From Hirundichthys speculiger (lineage: Eukaryota > Chordata > Actinopteri > Beloniformes > Exocoetidae): a stretch of DNA of 64,000 nucleotides. The notes beneath the pieces are model-generated. The model saw nothing but the letters and a program-made list of their open reading frames with translations. It ran no database searches and was not told where the DNA came from. A program made the translations under genes and the position numbers. The stretch spans positions 1 through 64,000 of the forward strand of contig JAGFBZ010000558.1 of assembly GCA_018398805.1 (NCBI GenBank). Reading direction: 5' to 3'. Within the stretch, counting starts at the first letter, position 1. Each line of letters starts with the position of its first letter. Shown piece after piece: positions 22,061 to 32,214 of the stretch.

Positions 22061-22919
22061 TACCCAACACTGCTACAGTAACAACTCTGGAGTAAAACAA
22101 TGCTGATGAAGTTTTCCTTTAACTTCCTGGTTTTTGCATAAGAAAATAAGGGCATCAGTGCAGGTAGGATGGAGGCTCACCTGCTCTTTCCTGATGCTCC
22201 TTCCAGCGAGAGATAAAATCCTCTTGATGGAACAAACAGCCGAAACCTGTCATGTGACTTCATTTATTCGTCCACCCATCCTGCCGGTCTGCAGGTCGCC
22301 ACGTTCAACATACCAACATTAAAACGACTGAGACTGCCAGACTCTTAATGATTTCAGCGCTCGGATCAGCGTGAAAAAGAACTAATTAAGTTGCATCTCC
22401 AGCGTCGACTGGAAGCAACATCAGCGAGACGGATGCTGCTTGATTAGGCAGGATAATCTCAGAATAACATGTTTTTTTTTTTCATATAAACAAGATGCCA
22501 ATTTGAACGAGTGAAACTGAATAAAATGGAAATTAATTCTGTTTTTGTCAGACCACTACAAAACCTGTGAGGTGTTGCTTGATTATCCGAGAGCAGGCAA
22601 TCATTTAGGAACTGCTAACGATTTCTAAATTGTTAACTGTCAGTCTCATAGTTTGTTTTAACTTGTATAAATAAGTCCGTATGGCCTGTAACCGTTCCCG
22701 TGTGGTGTGTTTGTGTGGTCACGCATAAACTAAACTGTAAGTGTCCGGATGAGTGTAAAATGTGTTTTTTAATCAAACTAAAAAAGAAGAGGCTCTCGGT
22801 GTTCTCAGCCTGGTTTTTAGGTCTGTCCAAAAGCACAGCCTAATGGAGCCTGACGGCTCCCTGGTTCCCCGATGACCTCTGACCCCAATCACAGCGCTGT
22901 GAGACCCGGCCTACCTCGC

Positions 22920-22952
<33 letters not shown>

Positions 22953-23537
22953 GCACACACACACACACATGCACACACACGCTCATCTCAGCACATTGTT
23001 TCAACAGATTAGAGGAGATTGCTGGAAAACTCTGTCAGACGTGCAGCTTGTGTTCGCAGCAGAATGAGTTAGACGTAACCGGGAAGAGACGACCTCACTT
23101 CCTGTCTGATCTGTCACTGATGAGTAACTCCATCTCCAAATGTGAGGGAAATGATGAACATACAGATATGGCGTTATAATAATCTTAATAACCACTTAAG
23201 GGTTCTGATGAGCAGACATAATGAGGCTGGAAGTGGAACCTCAAGAGAGAGTCAAAAATGAAATTAGGACCTGAAGATCGCTTCATAGCACCACACTTAA
23301 AAAAAAAAATGCACTTAAATAAAATACAGCACCCTGCAGTATTAAAGGGATTTCATGGTCTTGATTCAGAAAGGAGGTTCAACAAACTCTGAGTTAAAAA
23401 AGTGAGGTTCTGGTTTCGCTTTTCGTTGGTTTTGTCGGCTCCGAGGATGTTGACTCTGACTGTCCTGCAGTCACGTCGGCTTCCTGCGGTAACGTAAGAT
23501 GACTGCAGCGGTGAAATAAAGACGGTCGATGTGGGAG
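22061..23537. other. Non-genic stretch with CA microsatellite
   Basis: No gene recognised. CA tract at 22923-22980 with ATGCACAC interruptions. Short frames at 22633-22836, 23001-23195 and 23353-23637 have no domain. Confidence 0.45.
22923..22980. repeat. CA microsatellite
   Basis: Two CA blocks separated by ATG interruptions over about 58 bases. Confidence 0.95.
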
Positions 23538-23824
23538 CAAGGTTATTATTGTTAACGAAAACTAAAGAAATAACAAAAACTAGACTTGAAAAAACATTTT
23601 CGTTAACTGAAATAAAATAAAAACAAGAGTTTTTCAAAAAATGATAACTAACTGAAACTGTATTATGTGTTTATAAAACGAACTAAAATTAACTATAATA
23701 ATGTCAAGAACGTCCTTCGTTTTAGTAATGTTTTTTTCCTCATAAACGTTTGAAATCTATTAACTTCCCTCCGCCGAACAACAACAACCGCAAAAAAAAA
23801 ACAAAACTAAAGTGATCAGCAGTG

Positions 23825-24011
23825 ATGGCTGCGGCAAAAGTTGGGAGAAAGCGTCTCAGTCCTATTTGGGATTTCTTTGACTATGACTGTGTTAACGAAT
23901 AAAAATAAGTGTCTTGTTGTAGAAGCAGGTGATACAATGTGTGGAATACTTCTCAAGGAGAAAAAAAAACACAAATCTGAAAGTCCATTTGAAAAGCTCA
24001 CACAAGGAGGC
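23825..24011 (+). pseudogene. BED zinc-finger exon, frameshifted (family D, copy 1)
   Basis: From the ATG at 23825 the frame reads MAAAKVGRKRLSPIWDFFDY and CVNE and then hits a stop, because one extra A (GTTAACGAATAAA) breaks the frame relative to copy 2. The downstream CLVVEAGDTMCGILL part lies in another frame. The PIWDFFDY block followed by a C-x8-C pair is the start of a BED finger. The second half sits past an A run, as in the other copies. A two-frameshift pseudogene. Confidence 0.75.
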
Positions 24012-24240
24012 TAACCAAGACTAGCTGGATACGCTAGCCTAAGCTAGCCCCCTGGAAAGAAGGCTAACCAAGACTAGCTGGATAAGCTAGCCTAAGCTAG
24101 CCCCTGGCCTAAGCTAGCTGCCCCTGGAAAGAAGGCTAACCAAGACTAGCTGGATAAGCTAGCCTCAGCTAGCCCCCTGGAAAGAAGGCTAACCAAGACT
24201 ACCTGGATAAGCTAGCCTAAGCTAGCCCCCTGGAAAGAAG
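24011..24240. repeat. 53-bp minisatellite, 4 copies
   Basis: Units run GGCTAACCAAGACTAGCTGG, ATAAGCTAGCCTAAGCTAGC, CCCCTGGAAAGAA. The second unit carries a small internal duplication of the CCTAAGCTAGC segment. Each unit holds several GCTAGC-type palindromes. Confidence 0.95.
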
Positions 24241-24655
24241 CTACAGCTGCAGGCCAGTCAGCGTTGGGAAGGAACGGGAGAAAACAGTAACTATAATGGA
24301 CTGTTTCCACAGAGACCAGATAGCTTGCTGGTCAGTAAATACGCAGGAAACCCACAAGTGGGAAGACGCATTGATAAATATGTTTATTGAGACCAGAATG
24401 TAAACACAACTATGTGATTCGATAGCCTTCAAAAAGTTCAGAGCTTCACTCCAACCAAAATTACAACCCTAATTTACAAAATAAAACTAAAACTTACACT
24501 GAAACTAATAAAAACTAAACTAAAACCAAGTACTTCAAAACAAAAATGAATAAAAACTAGCAAAACTGCTCGAAAAACAAATTAAAACTAACTGAATTTG
24601 GAAAAACTAAATAAAAACTAAAAATAATGGAAAATCCAAAACTATTATAACCCTG

Positions 24656-26473
24656 GTTGGTACTGCTCATGAGCCAGGACATGTTTAGCATCCCCGCTAA
24701 CCTGACATTAGCAAACGCATAATAAAACAAGATAAGCCAAGGTGTTTCCTGTGAAGTATTGGCAGATGATATTTGTGATGCATAAAAGGATAAGTCATGA
24801 ATGTAAGTTACGTAACTCTGCAGAAAGACGGTACATCTGTCATCGTACAGACGTCTCCATAATCCGTGTTTATACAATCGACTGTCTGATGAAATCGAAC
24901 TCGTTTCAGCTTCGTGAGGGGAGGAGACGGAGAGAAACTCCAGGTACGTTGAGTTAAACCTGCTCTTGACCAGGTTTAGTTAGTTTAGTTGTTAGTGGAC
25001 CACATCATTTTGAGGAGCAGTTCTGAAAAATCGTCTTGCTCATAGCTATTGTTATCGATGTGGGTAATAATGAAATGCATGATAGGAAATGTAGTTTATT
25101 GTCAATATGCGCTTTAAAGCGGTTTAAGCTTATTTTAGGTCTTTAAATATTGGTTTAAAATTTAAGCCAATAATGCCCAAGCTCTCGAGGGCCACATAAA
25201 ATGACGCAGCGGTCCACATTTGGCCCACGGGCCTTGTGTTTGACACAAACTGTCGTGGCTAGCTTCTGCTGACAAGCTGGTTTGAAGCGGCTGTCGTGCT
25301 GGGGGGGAAGGTTGAGGACGAGCTCATCAGAGGAGCATCGTGTCGGGGATAAAGTAAGGAAAAGGAAAAGCCAACAGAAGACGTGATGGTCAACGTGACA
25401 GAAGGACAAAGGATCAGTTCCAGCCTTTACACAGCGGGGCATCAACTGGCAGAAACATTTCTGAGGGACGGCTCGGACAACGTGACAAGAAGTCTGAGGT
25501 GTTCCCGTCCTCAGATACTGATCTGATGGGATCTGATGGCATTTATGGGAATCAACCAAACCACAAAGACCGCACCTCACAACCGCCAGGACCGATCAGA
25601 CACCAGACACCTCCGTCATCCCATCAGCAGACAGTCCAGGACGACACCGCATGTTCTTGGACGTCTGTCCTCACTCTGCGCGGAGACATGTCCTTTTTTT
25701 ATTTTGATTTTACGTACTTACGAACTTCTTTACGCACAGATTTTCGTGACCCGTCTCAAAGCTAAAGGTAGATGCTTTAGTTTTACTCTTCCATCTTTAG
25801 TTCAGTCAAAACTTAACGACCACTTTGAAATGTCCATCAAACGATAAAGGTCTTTACTCTCAGCTCCGTCCTCCTCGTCGTTAGTCTCGCCAACGTCGTG
25901 GCTACGTGCGCCCGTCCATCCCTTGCGGTTAGCGTCAGCGGCTGTCAGCGCATGTGCGACTTCAAGACACCTCAAACGCTTGTGACAGGATCCCAACCAA
26001 GCAGAAAAGAGGCCACCACACTCGCATGTTAGCGCGCGGACGTGCAGACGTGCATGCGTGTGATGCAGATGTCCGGCGACAGCTCGCCGCCGGGGGGGGG
26101 GGGGGTCATCTGGAAGCAGCTGCCTGGGGGACAGAGGGCAACGCACACACATACGTGCACCCGCAGGATGTTATATTAGGGTTAGGGTTAACCTAGTTGT
26201 GTAATCTGCACTTAAAATTTCTATGTTTGTTCGAAACGCACCTATAGCAAATTGTTGATTACAGAAAGAACATTTAAGAACAAAAAGCAAAAGACTGATG
26301 ATGCTTTTTGTTTTCCCTCAGCAGCGTTGGGATAAATGTCCGATGTGTACCGATGTGTCGCCTGGCGGTCTTCACTACTTACCGTTGCGCCTCTTTGTCC
26401 GCTGTAGCGCCGTTACCACAGCACGCTAGTAAACAAGTGGTGAAAATGCTAACAGTTGCGCACTGACAGAAGA
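24656..26473. other. Non-genic stretch with a truncated Charlie-like hAT end and poly-G
   Basis: Apart from the hAT fragment at 25010-25245 I see no element or gene. A 14-base G run is at 26092-26105, followed by TTAGGGTTAGGGTTAACC (26175-26192), too short to call a telomeric repeat. Frames across 25155-26196 have no recognisable domain. Confidence 0.4.
25010..25245. mobile_element. Truncated Charlie-like hAT, right part
   Basis: It matches 53717-53745 and 54145-54360 of the complete element, skipping the LINE insertion present there. The right end reads GGGCCTTGTGTTTGACACAA. The left half including the zinc finger is absent. Confidence 0.8.
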
Positions 26474-26862
26474 CCAGGGGTCCGATCTTCCGCCAGATAT
26501 GCTAAAGCCGCTATTAAGGGATAGCGGGTAGCGGCAACGTATTCTTCCACCTTGCTAAACCCGCTATCCCACCAGCAAGGTTGTTAACGAAAACGAACAA
26601 AATAACGAAAACTAGAATTGAAAAAACATTTTTGTTAACTGAAATAAAATAAAAACGAGTTTTTTAAAAAAACCGATAACTAACTGAAACTCTTATGTGT
26701 TTATACAACGAACTAAAATTAACTACAATAATGTCAAGAACGTCCTTCGTTTTCACGTTTGTAATTTTTTTTCCTCATAAACGTTTGAAATCTATTAACT
26801 TCGCTCCGCCGTACAACAACAACCGCAAAAAAAAAAAAAAAAAAAAAAAGTGATCATCAGTG

Positions 26863-27051
26863 ATGGCTGCGGCAAAAGTTGTTAGAAAGCGTCTCAGTCC
26901 TATTTGGGATTTCTTTGACTATGACTGTGTTAACGATAAAAATAAGTGCCTTGTTGTAGAAGCAGGTGATACAATGTGTGGAATACTTCTGAAGGAGAAA
27001 AAAAACCACGAATCTGAAAGTCCATTTGAAAAGCTCACACAAGAAGGCTAA
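26863..27051 (+). pseudogene. BED zinc-finger exon, frameshifted in an A run (family D, copy 2)
   Basis: The ATG at 26863 opens MAAAKVVRKRLSPIWDFFDY, then CVNDKNKCLVVEAGDTMCGI and a lysine-rich end. PIWDFFDY and the two cysteines fit the first half of a BED finger. The second half (TTNLKVHLKSSHKK, holding the HxxxxH pair) is present at about 27011-27047 but in another frame. The break falls in the A run of GGAGAAAAAAACC. The open frame therefore ends in an artefactual tail. BED fingers are the DNA-binding part of hAT transposases; the rest of the protein is replaced by the 53-bp repeats. Confidence 0.8.
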
Positions 27052-27360
27052 CCAAGACTAGCTGGATAAGCTAGCCTAAGCTAGCCCCCTGGAAAGAAGG
27101 CTAACCAAGACTAGCTGGATAAGCTAGCCTAAGCTAGCCCCCTGGAAAGAAGGCTAACCAAGACTAGCTGGATAAGCTAGCCTAAGCTAGCCCCCTGGAA
27201 AGAAGGCTAACCAAGACTAGCTGGATAAGCTAGCCTAAGCTAGCCCCCTGGAAAGAAGGCTAACCAAGACTAGCTGGATAAGCTAGCCTAAGATAGCCCC
27301 CTGGAAAGAAGGCTAACCAAGACTAGCTGGATAAGCTAGCCTAAGCTAGCACCCTGGAAA
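27046..27360. repeat. 53-bp minisatellite, 6 copies
   Basis: Six nearly perfect units (GGCTAACCAAGACTAGCTGG and so on), measured spacing 53 bases between successive GGCTAACC motifs (27046, 27099, ...). More homogeneous than copy 1. Confidence 0.96.
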
Positions 27361-29079
27361 GAGAAGCTACAGCTGCAGATCAGTCAGCGTTGGGAAGGAA
27401 CGGGAGAAAACAGCAACTATAATGGACTGTTTCCATGGAGACCAGATAGCTGCTGGTCAGTAAATACGCAGGAACACCACAAGAGGGAAGATGCATTGAT
27501 AAATATGTTTAATGCGTCTTAATGTAAACACGACTATGTGATTCGATAGCCTTCAAAAAGTTCAGTGCTTCACTCCAACCAAAATTACAACCCTAATTTA
27601 CAAAATAAAACTAAAACTAACACTGAAACTAATAAAAACTAAACTAAAACTAAGTATTTCAAAACTAAAACGAATAAAAGCTAGCAAAACTGCTCTAAAA
27701 ATGAATTAAAACTAACTGAATTTGGAAAAACTAAACTAAAAACTAAATAAAAACTAAAACTAATGGAAAATCCAAAACTATTATAACCCTGCCCTGCACT
27801 GATATATACATATAAATATTTTTACACAGACAATTCCTATCGGCTACCTGAAAGTTCTAGATAGTTGGTGTCCTCCCAGTAATCACACTCTGGTCATCTA
27901 TGGTTTAACTGGTGATCAAGCCGTTTAAGACGATCTCTGTCGTTTTCTCAGGGGTTCAAATCCCGCTTTTTATACAAGAGTTATACAAGCCGTTTGTGCA
28001 CGTCCACATGTGACCAGGTGGACGCACATTAATGCCATTTGAACGCGCTCTTGTACACGCCAGCATGCGGGTTGCAACCCGCAACCCTAAACCCACGATC
28101 GCAAGATACCGAGTTTGCGGAAAGGGCAAAAGACACGCCCACTGCCACACCTACAAAGTGAGTAAGGGAGTCGGCATAACAGGTAGCGGCTTTAGCGAGC
28201 GGAAGATTGCATTAGCGGTTAGCGGAGGTTCCTATACCGTAATTTACGGGTAGCGTACGGGTAAGGGGAAGCGTACGATCGGGGCCCAGATGCTTGAACT
28301 CAGGTGCGGTTTCTTGAGGCTCCGCAGGAAGTAAAATCACTCTTGTTTTTACTTCCTGTCTTCCTTTTCATCAGGAGGGAGGAACTCAGGTAACTCAGGT
28401 AAGACATGTCGTCGCTCTGAGATCTGAGGACGGATGGTCCAAACCGCCCGTACGGCATCTCATTCCCGTCTGTCGCCGTGTTTTCATCCGATCCGTGACT
28501 GTGGTTCTGGGTCTATACGGAGCAGTGAACTGCAGTCTTGCAGCACACCTGAGCTCAGCGAGGATGGAGGAACGTAAACAGGTAAGAGTCTCTGACCAAC
28601 ACACCCCCTAACTCCAGCTGCTGAGTGACGTCCTGCTGGCTTGGATTGGACTGGGACTGCCCAGGTGGGACGAGTGATGTTGAGATGGGAACTGTGGGAG
28701 GTGGTCCAGCTTCCTCCTGAAGTCCAGAAGGGAAGTTGCTGCCTACTCTTCATGCCCTGATCAATATCAGTAATAGATTTGATATAATTTATGACATCTA
28801 CTTTAACGATGACACATAAATATGTCCGAATCTGAGCACAAAGTTATACGTCTATGGCAGCATGAGGCCCAGAAACAAAAAAAAACCCACCAAATACTGT
28901 TATTATCTGGATTCAAATCCCTTCTGTCCTTCACCTGATTCCTCTTTCAGCCGTTCTGATCCGTCTTTTCTTCCTCCCTCTGTTTTCTGTCACCTCGCTT
29001 TGCACCGTCCACTTCTCCCAGTAACCTCCCGCCTCCCGCCGCCCGTCCTGCAGCTGCATCCAGGAAGGCAGGAGACAGT

Positions 29080-29081
29080 AA

Positions 29082-29113
<32 letters not shown>

Positions 29114-29197
29114 GGGGGGGGTGAAGTCAGTGGACTGGGGTGTAAGGAGGGGGGGCATGTGAGATTGTGTGTGGGGAGTTAGGGGGGGGGGGGGGGG
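29080..29197. repeat. Poly-A/poly-G tract and second poly-G run
   Basis: Pure A (29080-29105) switching to pure G (29106-29121), with a second G16 at 29182-29197. Purine-only strand over more than 40 bases. Confidence 0.95.
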
Positions 29198-29445
29198 ACC
29201 ACCAACTCCTGTGGAGAGCTCCGCTCTATTCCCACACCACAGGTGACTGCCCTCCATCCTTCCCCCTCTCTTTTTCCCGACAGTTTTTTCCCTCGGTCAT
29301 TTTTCTCACCCCAGTGAGTCCCACTAATCTTAAAGGAGCAGTTTATCCAGGATGAAAATATTCTTATTATCCCCCTGCGACATTTACAGCCAGCAGCAGC
29401 TACTATCAGACTGCAGGACGCTGATTGAATAAGACAAGCTTCTGC

Positions 29446-29467
29446 TTTATCATTATTATCATTATTA

Positions 29468-29498
<31 letters not shown>
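29446..29498. repeat. ATT trinucleotide microsatellite
   Basis: TATCATTATTATCATTATTA grading into pure ATT over about 50 bases. Confidence 0.95.
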
Positions 29499-30189
29499 GT
29501 ATTTATTTATAGTCGTACCAAGCAGATTTCCAGCCACCTACTCCTTATCTCTCCTATCTCTGGGGTATATTTGCACCTAGAATAATTCTAAAATCCTGTA
29601 ATTATTTAAGGAGATCCTCGTCCTGAACGCGAGATTTGACTCGAGTCTTTTCTGATTGGTCCAAATCCTGGAGGCTCGCTGGTGCACCACTGAGACACAC
29701 ATTTTCAACATGTTGTTGTCGTAAAAACATGCTAAATGTCGTAAATGCTCAAATGCCAGTCTGGCATTTTCACACTAAAAACTGCATGCACACATTAAAT
29801 ATGTATAAATCTGTGCAAATGTGTGGTTTTCTTGTCTGAATCTCCGTTATAGTGTAATTTTTTTGTATCTGTGCATTTGTATATCTAAACGGTTTGCAGA
29901 GATGAGGATGAAATGAACTGCGAGGAAGCAGTAGAGACAATAAAAGCTGTGTGATGTGGTTGTTTCAGTTGTTTCAGAAAGTAACAGTAGTAAACCTCCA
30001 CCTGTAGATGTCTTTAGGACGTAACATGACTAACATGCTGACCTGCAGTCTGATCCTCTGACCACCTCAGTGTTGCTGCTTATATCTGTTTATATAGTTT
30101 TATCTCTAGTTCATGTACTAATAATGAACCAGTCAGAATAGAAGAACATGGAATTATTAATTCTCCAGTTCATGGATAATTATAATTTA

Positions 30190-30528
30190 TACATTTTGTC
30201 TAGCGTAGTGTTACCAGGATGGATGAGTTCTCGTCTCTGTCCTCCATCCTGATTCTGTCCATCTCCCACCTCTTTTTCTTTCTTTACCCAGGAAGGTCCC
30301 CCTCATGATCCAGATCCTCCTTAAAGTGGAGTTTTTCCTTGCCACTGTTTGGCTTAAAGGTTTTGTTTTCTTCTGCTATAGGAGTTTTTTTTTACTTGCC
30401 ATTTTCTTCAATTAGGATTTAATGTTATAATTTTAGTTAACGATATTTGCTCGGGGGTCTCTGTAAAGCGCCTGGAGACAACTTGCACTGTAATAGATGC
30501 TACACTAATAAAACTGAAATAAATGAAC
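30190..30528 (+). mobile_element. L2 LINE 3' end fragment
   Basis: Matches the end of the L2 at 41640-42065: CTCCATCCTGATTCTGTCCA, then the block AAAGTGGAGTTTTTCCTTGC, the ATATTTGCTCGGGGGTCTCT block and CTGTAAAGCGCCTGGAGACA, ending in ACTAATAAAACTGAAATAAA. 5' truncated. Confidence 0.88.
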
Positions 30529-30535
30529 TTAAGTA

Positions 30536-31127
30536 CAGTGATCCCTTATTTTTAGCGGTTATTGGGGACCGGCGCCCCCCCCCCCCCCCCCGCGAGAATC
30601 AAAATCCGCGAACTGGAGCCGGAGCCCCCCGAGCCTAAATAATGTGTTTAAAGTATGTTTAAAAACCCCAAAAAAGTAGCAAAACAAGACAAAGGCTCAA
30701 CTGTGGTCTTTCTGTTTCCTTCACAGCCTCTGGTCTCTGAACCGTAGTAAACAAACCGCTGGTATTGTGCTATTTTTGGCTCGTAATTAGCGGCTAACAC
30801 GCTAACAACAACAAAAGAAAAAGTCCGGTTTTCTCTGCATGGAACAGGAACTTTATTCTGGTACTGCAGGAACTTGTAACATCACACAGGTTGTATTGTT
30901 CGTTTTAGTTCTGCCATCCCACGATACACACACTACATTACCCATAAGGCCACCTTCTTAAAGGGGCCAGGCTGGCTTACATTTCTTCACAGTGAGAGAA
31001 CGCGCACAACATCCTGTGATGTTTCCGTGATTTTTACTTGATTTTTTTATTATATTTTGTATTTCTGAAAAATCCGCGAATAACTAAAATCGCGGAACTT
31101 AAAGCGCGAATTGGCAAGAGATCACTG
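30536..31127. mobile_element. Pogo-like TA MITE, copy 2 (long form)
   Basis: Ends CAGTGATCCCTTATTTTTAG and, inverted, CAGTGATCTCTTGCCAATTC, flanked by TA (30534 and 31128). It contains the internal segment that copy 1 (15266-15632) has lost, plus a C17 run at 30575-30591. Non-coding. Confidence 0.9.
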
Positions 31128-31447
31128 TAGACAAATCTACATAGAGAGCAGAGGACCCTGCTGATGCAGAAACAAGTTTATTATTATCTTGGGTTTAACT
31201 GTGCAAAAAATAATAATTTTGACAGTTTGTATCATGCAAATAAAGTTGAATATAACAAAGTAAATGCATGAAAGATGATGTCAATATTAGGAAAATGAGC
31301 TGAATGTGGTGGAAATCTTTAGATGTATGAGTTCTTGTTCCTCTTTATTGGCTGCTTAAGTTAAGAAAAAAGGTAATTTGGTTTTTTTTTTTTTTAAGCA
31401 GAGCCAGATGTAACGTCACAGAACCGCTGCTCCGGTGTTGATAGCTG

Positions 31448-31502
31448 CCCCGTTGCCCCCCCCCTCCCCCCCCCCCCCCCCCCCCACCCCCCCCCCCCCC
31501 TC
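31448..31502. repeat. Poly-C tract
   Basis: About 55 bases, all C except scattered T, A and G near the ends; the complementary strand is strongly G-rich. Confidence 0.95.
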
Positions 31503-31603
31503 ACAGCCCCCCTCATGTATTTGGGCCAAAACATGAGATCACCTGGCGGTGAGACATGAGGGTTCAAGTTCCACAATAGTTCTGCATCTCCCATCAACCT
31601 GAC

Positions 31604-31657
31604 AGTGTGTGTGTGCGTGTGTGTGTGTGTGTGCATGTGTGTGTGTGTGTGTGTGTT
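31604..31657. repeat. GT microsatellite
   Basis: GT dinucleotides over about 54 bases with GC and CA interruptions. Confidence 0.95.
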
Positions 31658-32214
31658 ATCACGCTCCATCTCTTGTTTGGGTTTCAGTAGGTTACACTCG
31701 GCCGCTGAGGGGCGGCCGTATGATGATTACCATTCATAGTGCTACAATGAGCTCATCTGATTTCACGTGCACGCCCACACACGCGGGCACACGGATGAAG
31801 CCAGAGCGCTGGCGTGAAGCGGCGGGCGTGAACGCGTGCGCTGTGCACACCGGTGGGCTGCTGTAATAACACAAACAGAGGAACCAGGTTTTACTTTGTT
31901 TTATGTTTCAGGTGAAACTAAAGTTCAAGTTCGGTTGACTGTTGTTGTCTGAGTGAAGCAGAGCAGAACAGAGCGACTGAATGGAGGCGTCCAACAAATA
32001 AATAAGATGTTTTCACTGTTCCATTTCTTTGTGTGAGCTCAGTCTTTCTTTCTTAACTGTTTTTTTTTTTTTTTTTTTGTAAATACCGCTAGCATTTCTT
32101 TCAGCTCGGCTGCTGTGTGTCTTCAACGTGTCTCTGGAGTTTGTCAAAAGTGTGTTATGATATTAGAAAAAAAAAAAAAACCATGACATGGGATCAAGTT
32201 ATCAATCTGTGACA

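Larger units (their letters stand above)
23538..24655 (+). mobile_element. hAT element family D, copy 1, with 53-bp minisatellite
   Basis: The left end reads CAAGGTTATTATTGTTAACG and the right end inverted CAGGGTTATAATAGTTTTGG. The left part matches copies at 26576-27791 and 62398-63743 along its length. Order: AT-rich left arm, BED-finger exon (23825-24011), four 53-bp repeats (24011-24240), then a right arm rich in AAAACTAAAACTAA. No clear 8-bp TSD could be read. Confidence 0.85.
26576..27791 (+). mobile_element. hAT element family D, copy 2, with 53-bp minisatellite
   Basis: Begins CAAGGTTGTTAACGAAAACG and ends TTATAACCCTG. Same plan as copies 1 and 3: A-rich left arm, BED exon at 26863-27060, six 53-bp repeats at 27046-27360, then an AAAACTAA-rich right arm. 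No transposase body. Confidence 0.87.
26474..28289. mobile_element. Possible inverted-repeat element hosting hAT family D copy 2
   Basis: The left edge GGGGTCCGATCTTCCGC and the inverted right edge GGGCCCCGATCGTACGC are similar, and both subterminal regions contain GCTAAAGCCGCTA-type motifs. The hAT copy at 26576-27791 interrupts it. TSD not resolved; the GGGCCC-type ends resemble Harbinger-like fish MITEs. Tentative. Confidence 0.4.
28290..30189. other. Non-genic stretch with homopolymers and an ATT microsatellite
   Basis: An A run of about 26 followed directly by a G run of 16 (29080-29121), another 16-base G run (29182-29197) and an (ATT)n tract at about 29446-29498. No gene. Frames around 28860-29260 are products of the homopolymers. 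Confidence 0.55.
31128..32214. other. Non-genic stretch with a long C-rich tract and GT microsatellite
   Basis: Almost pure C over 31448-31502 with two T and one A interruptions, then a GT microsatellite at 31604-31657. No gene recognised. Confidence 0.6.

Noticed and set aside
26175..26192. Interstitial telomeric repeat (TTAGGG)n
   Set aside because: Only about two and a half units; too short to distinguish from chance.
28032..28253. Possible coding exon with basic composition
   Set aside because: It lies in the right arm of an inverted-repeat element with GCTAGCGG-like motifs and no domain.
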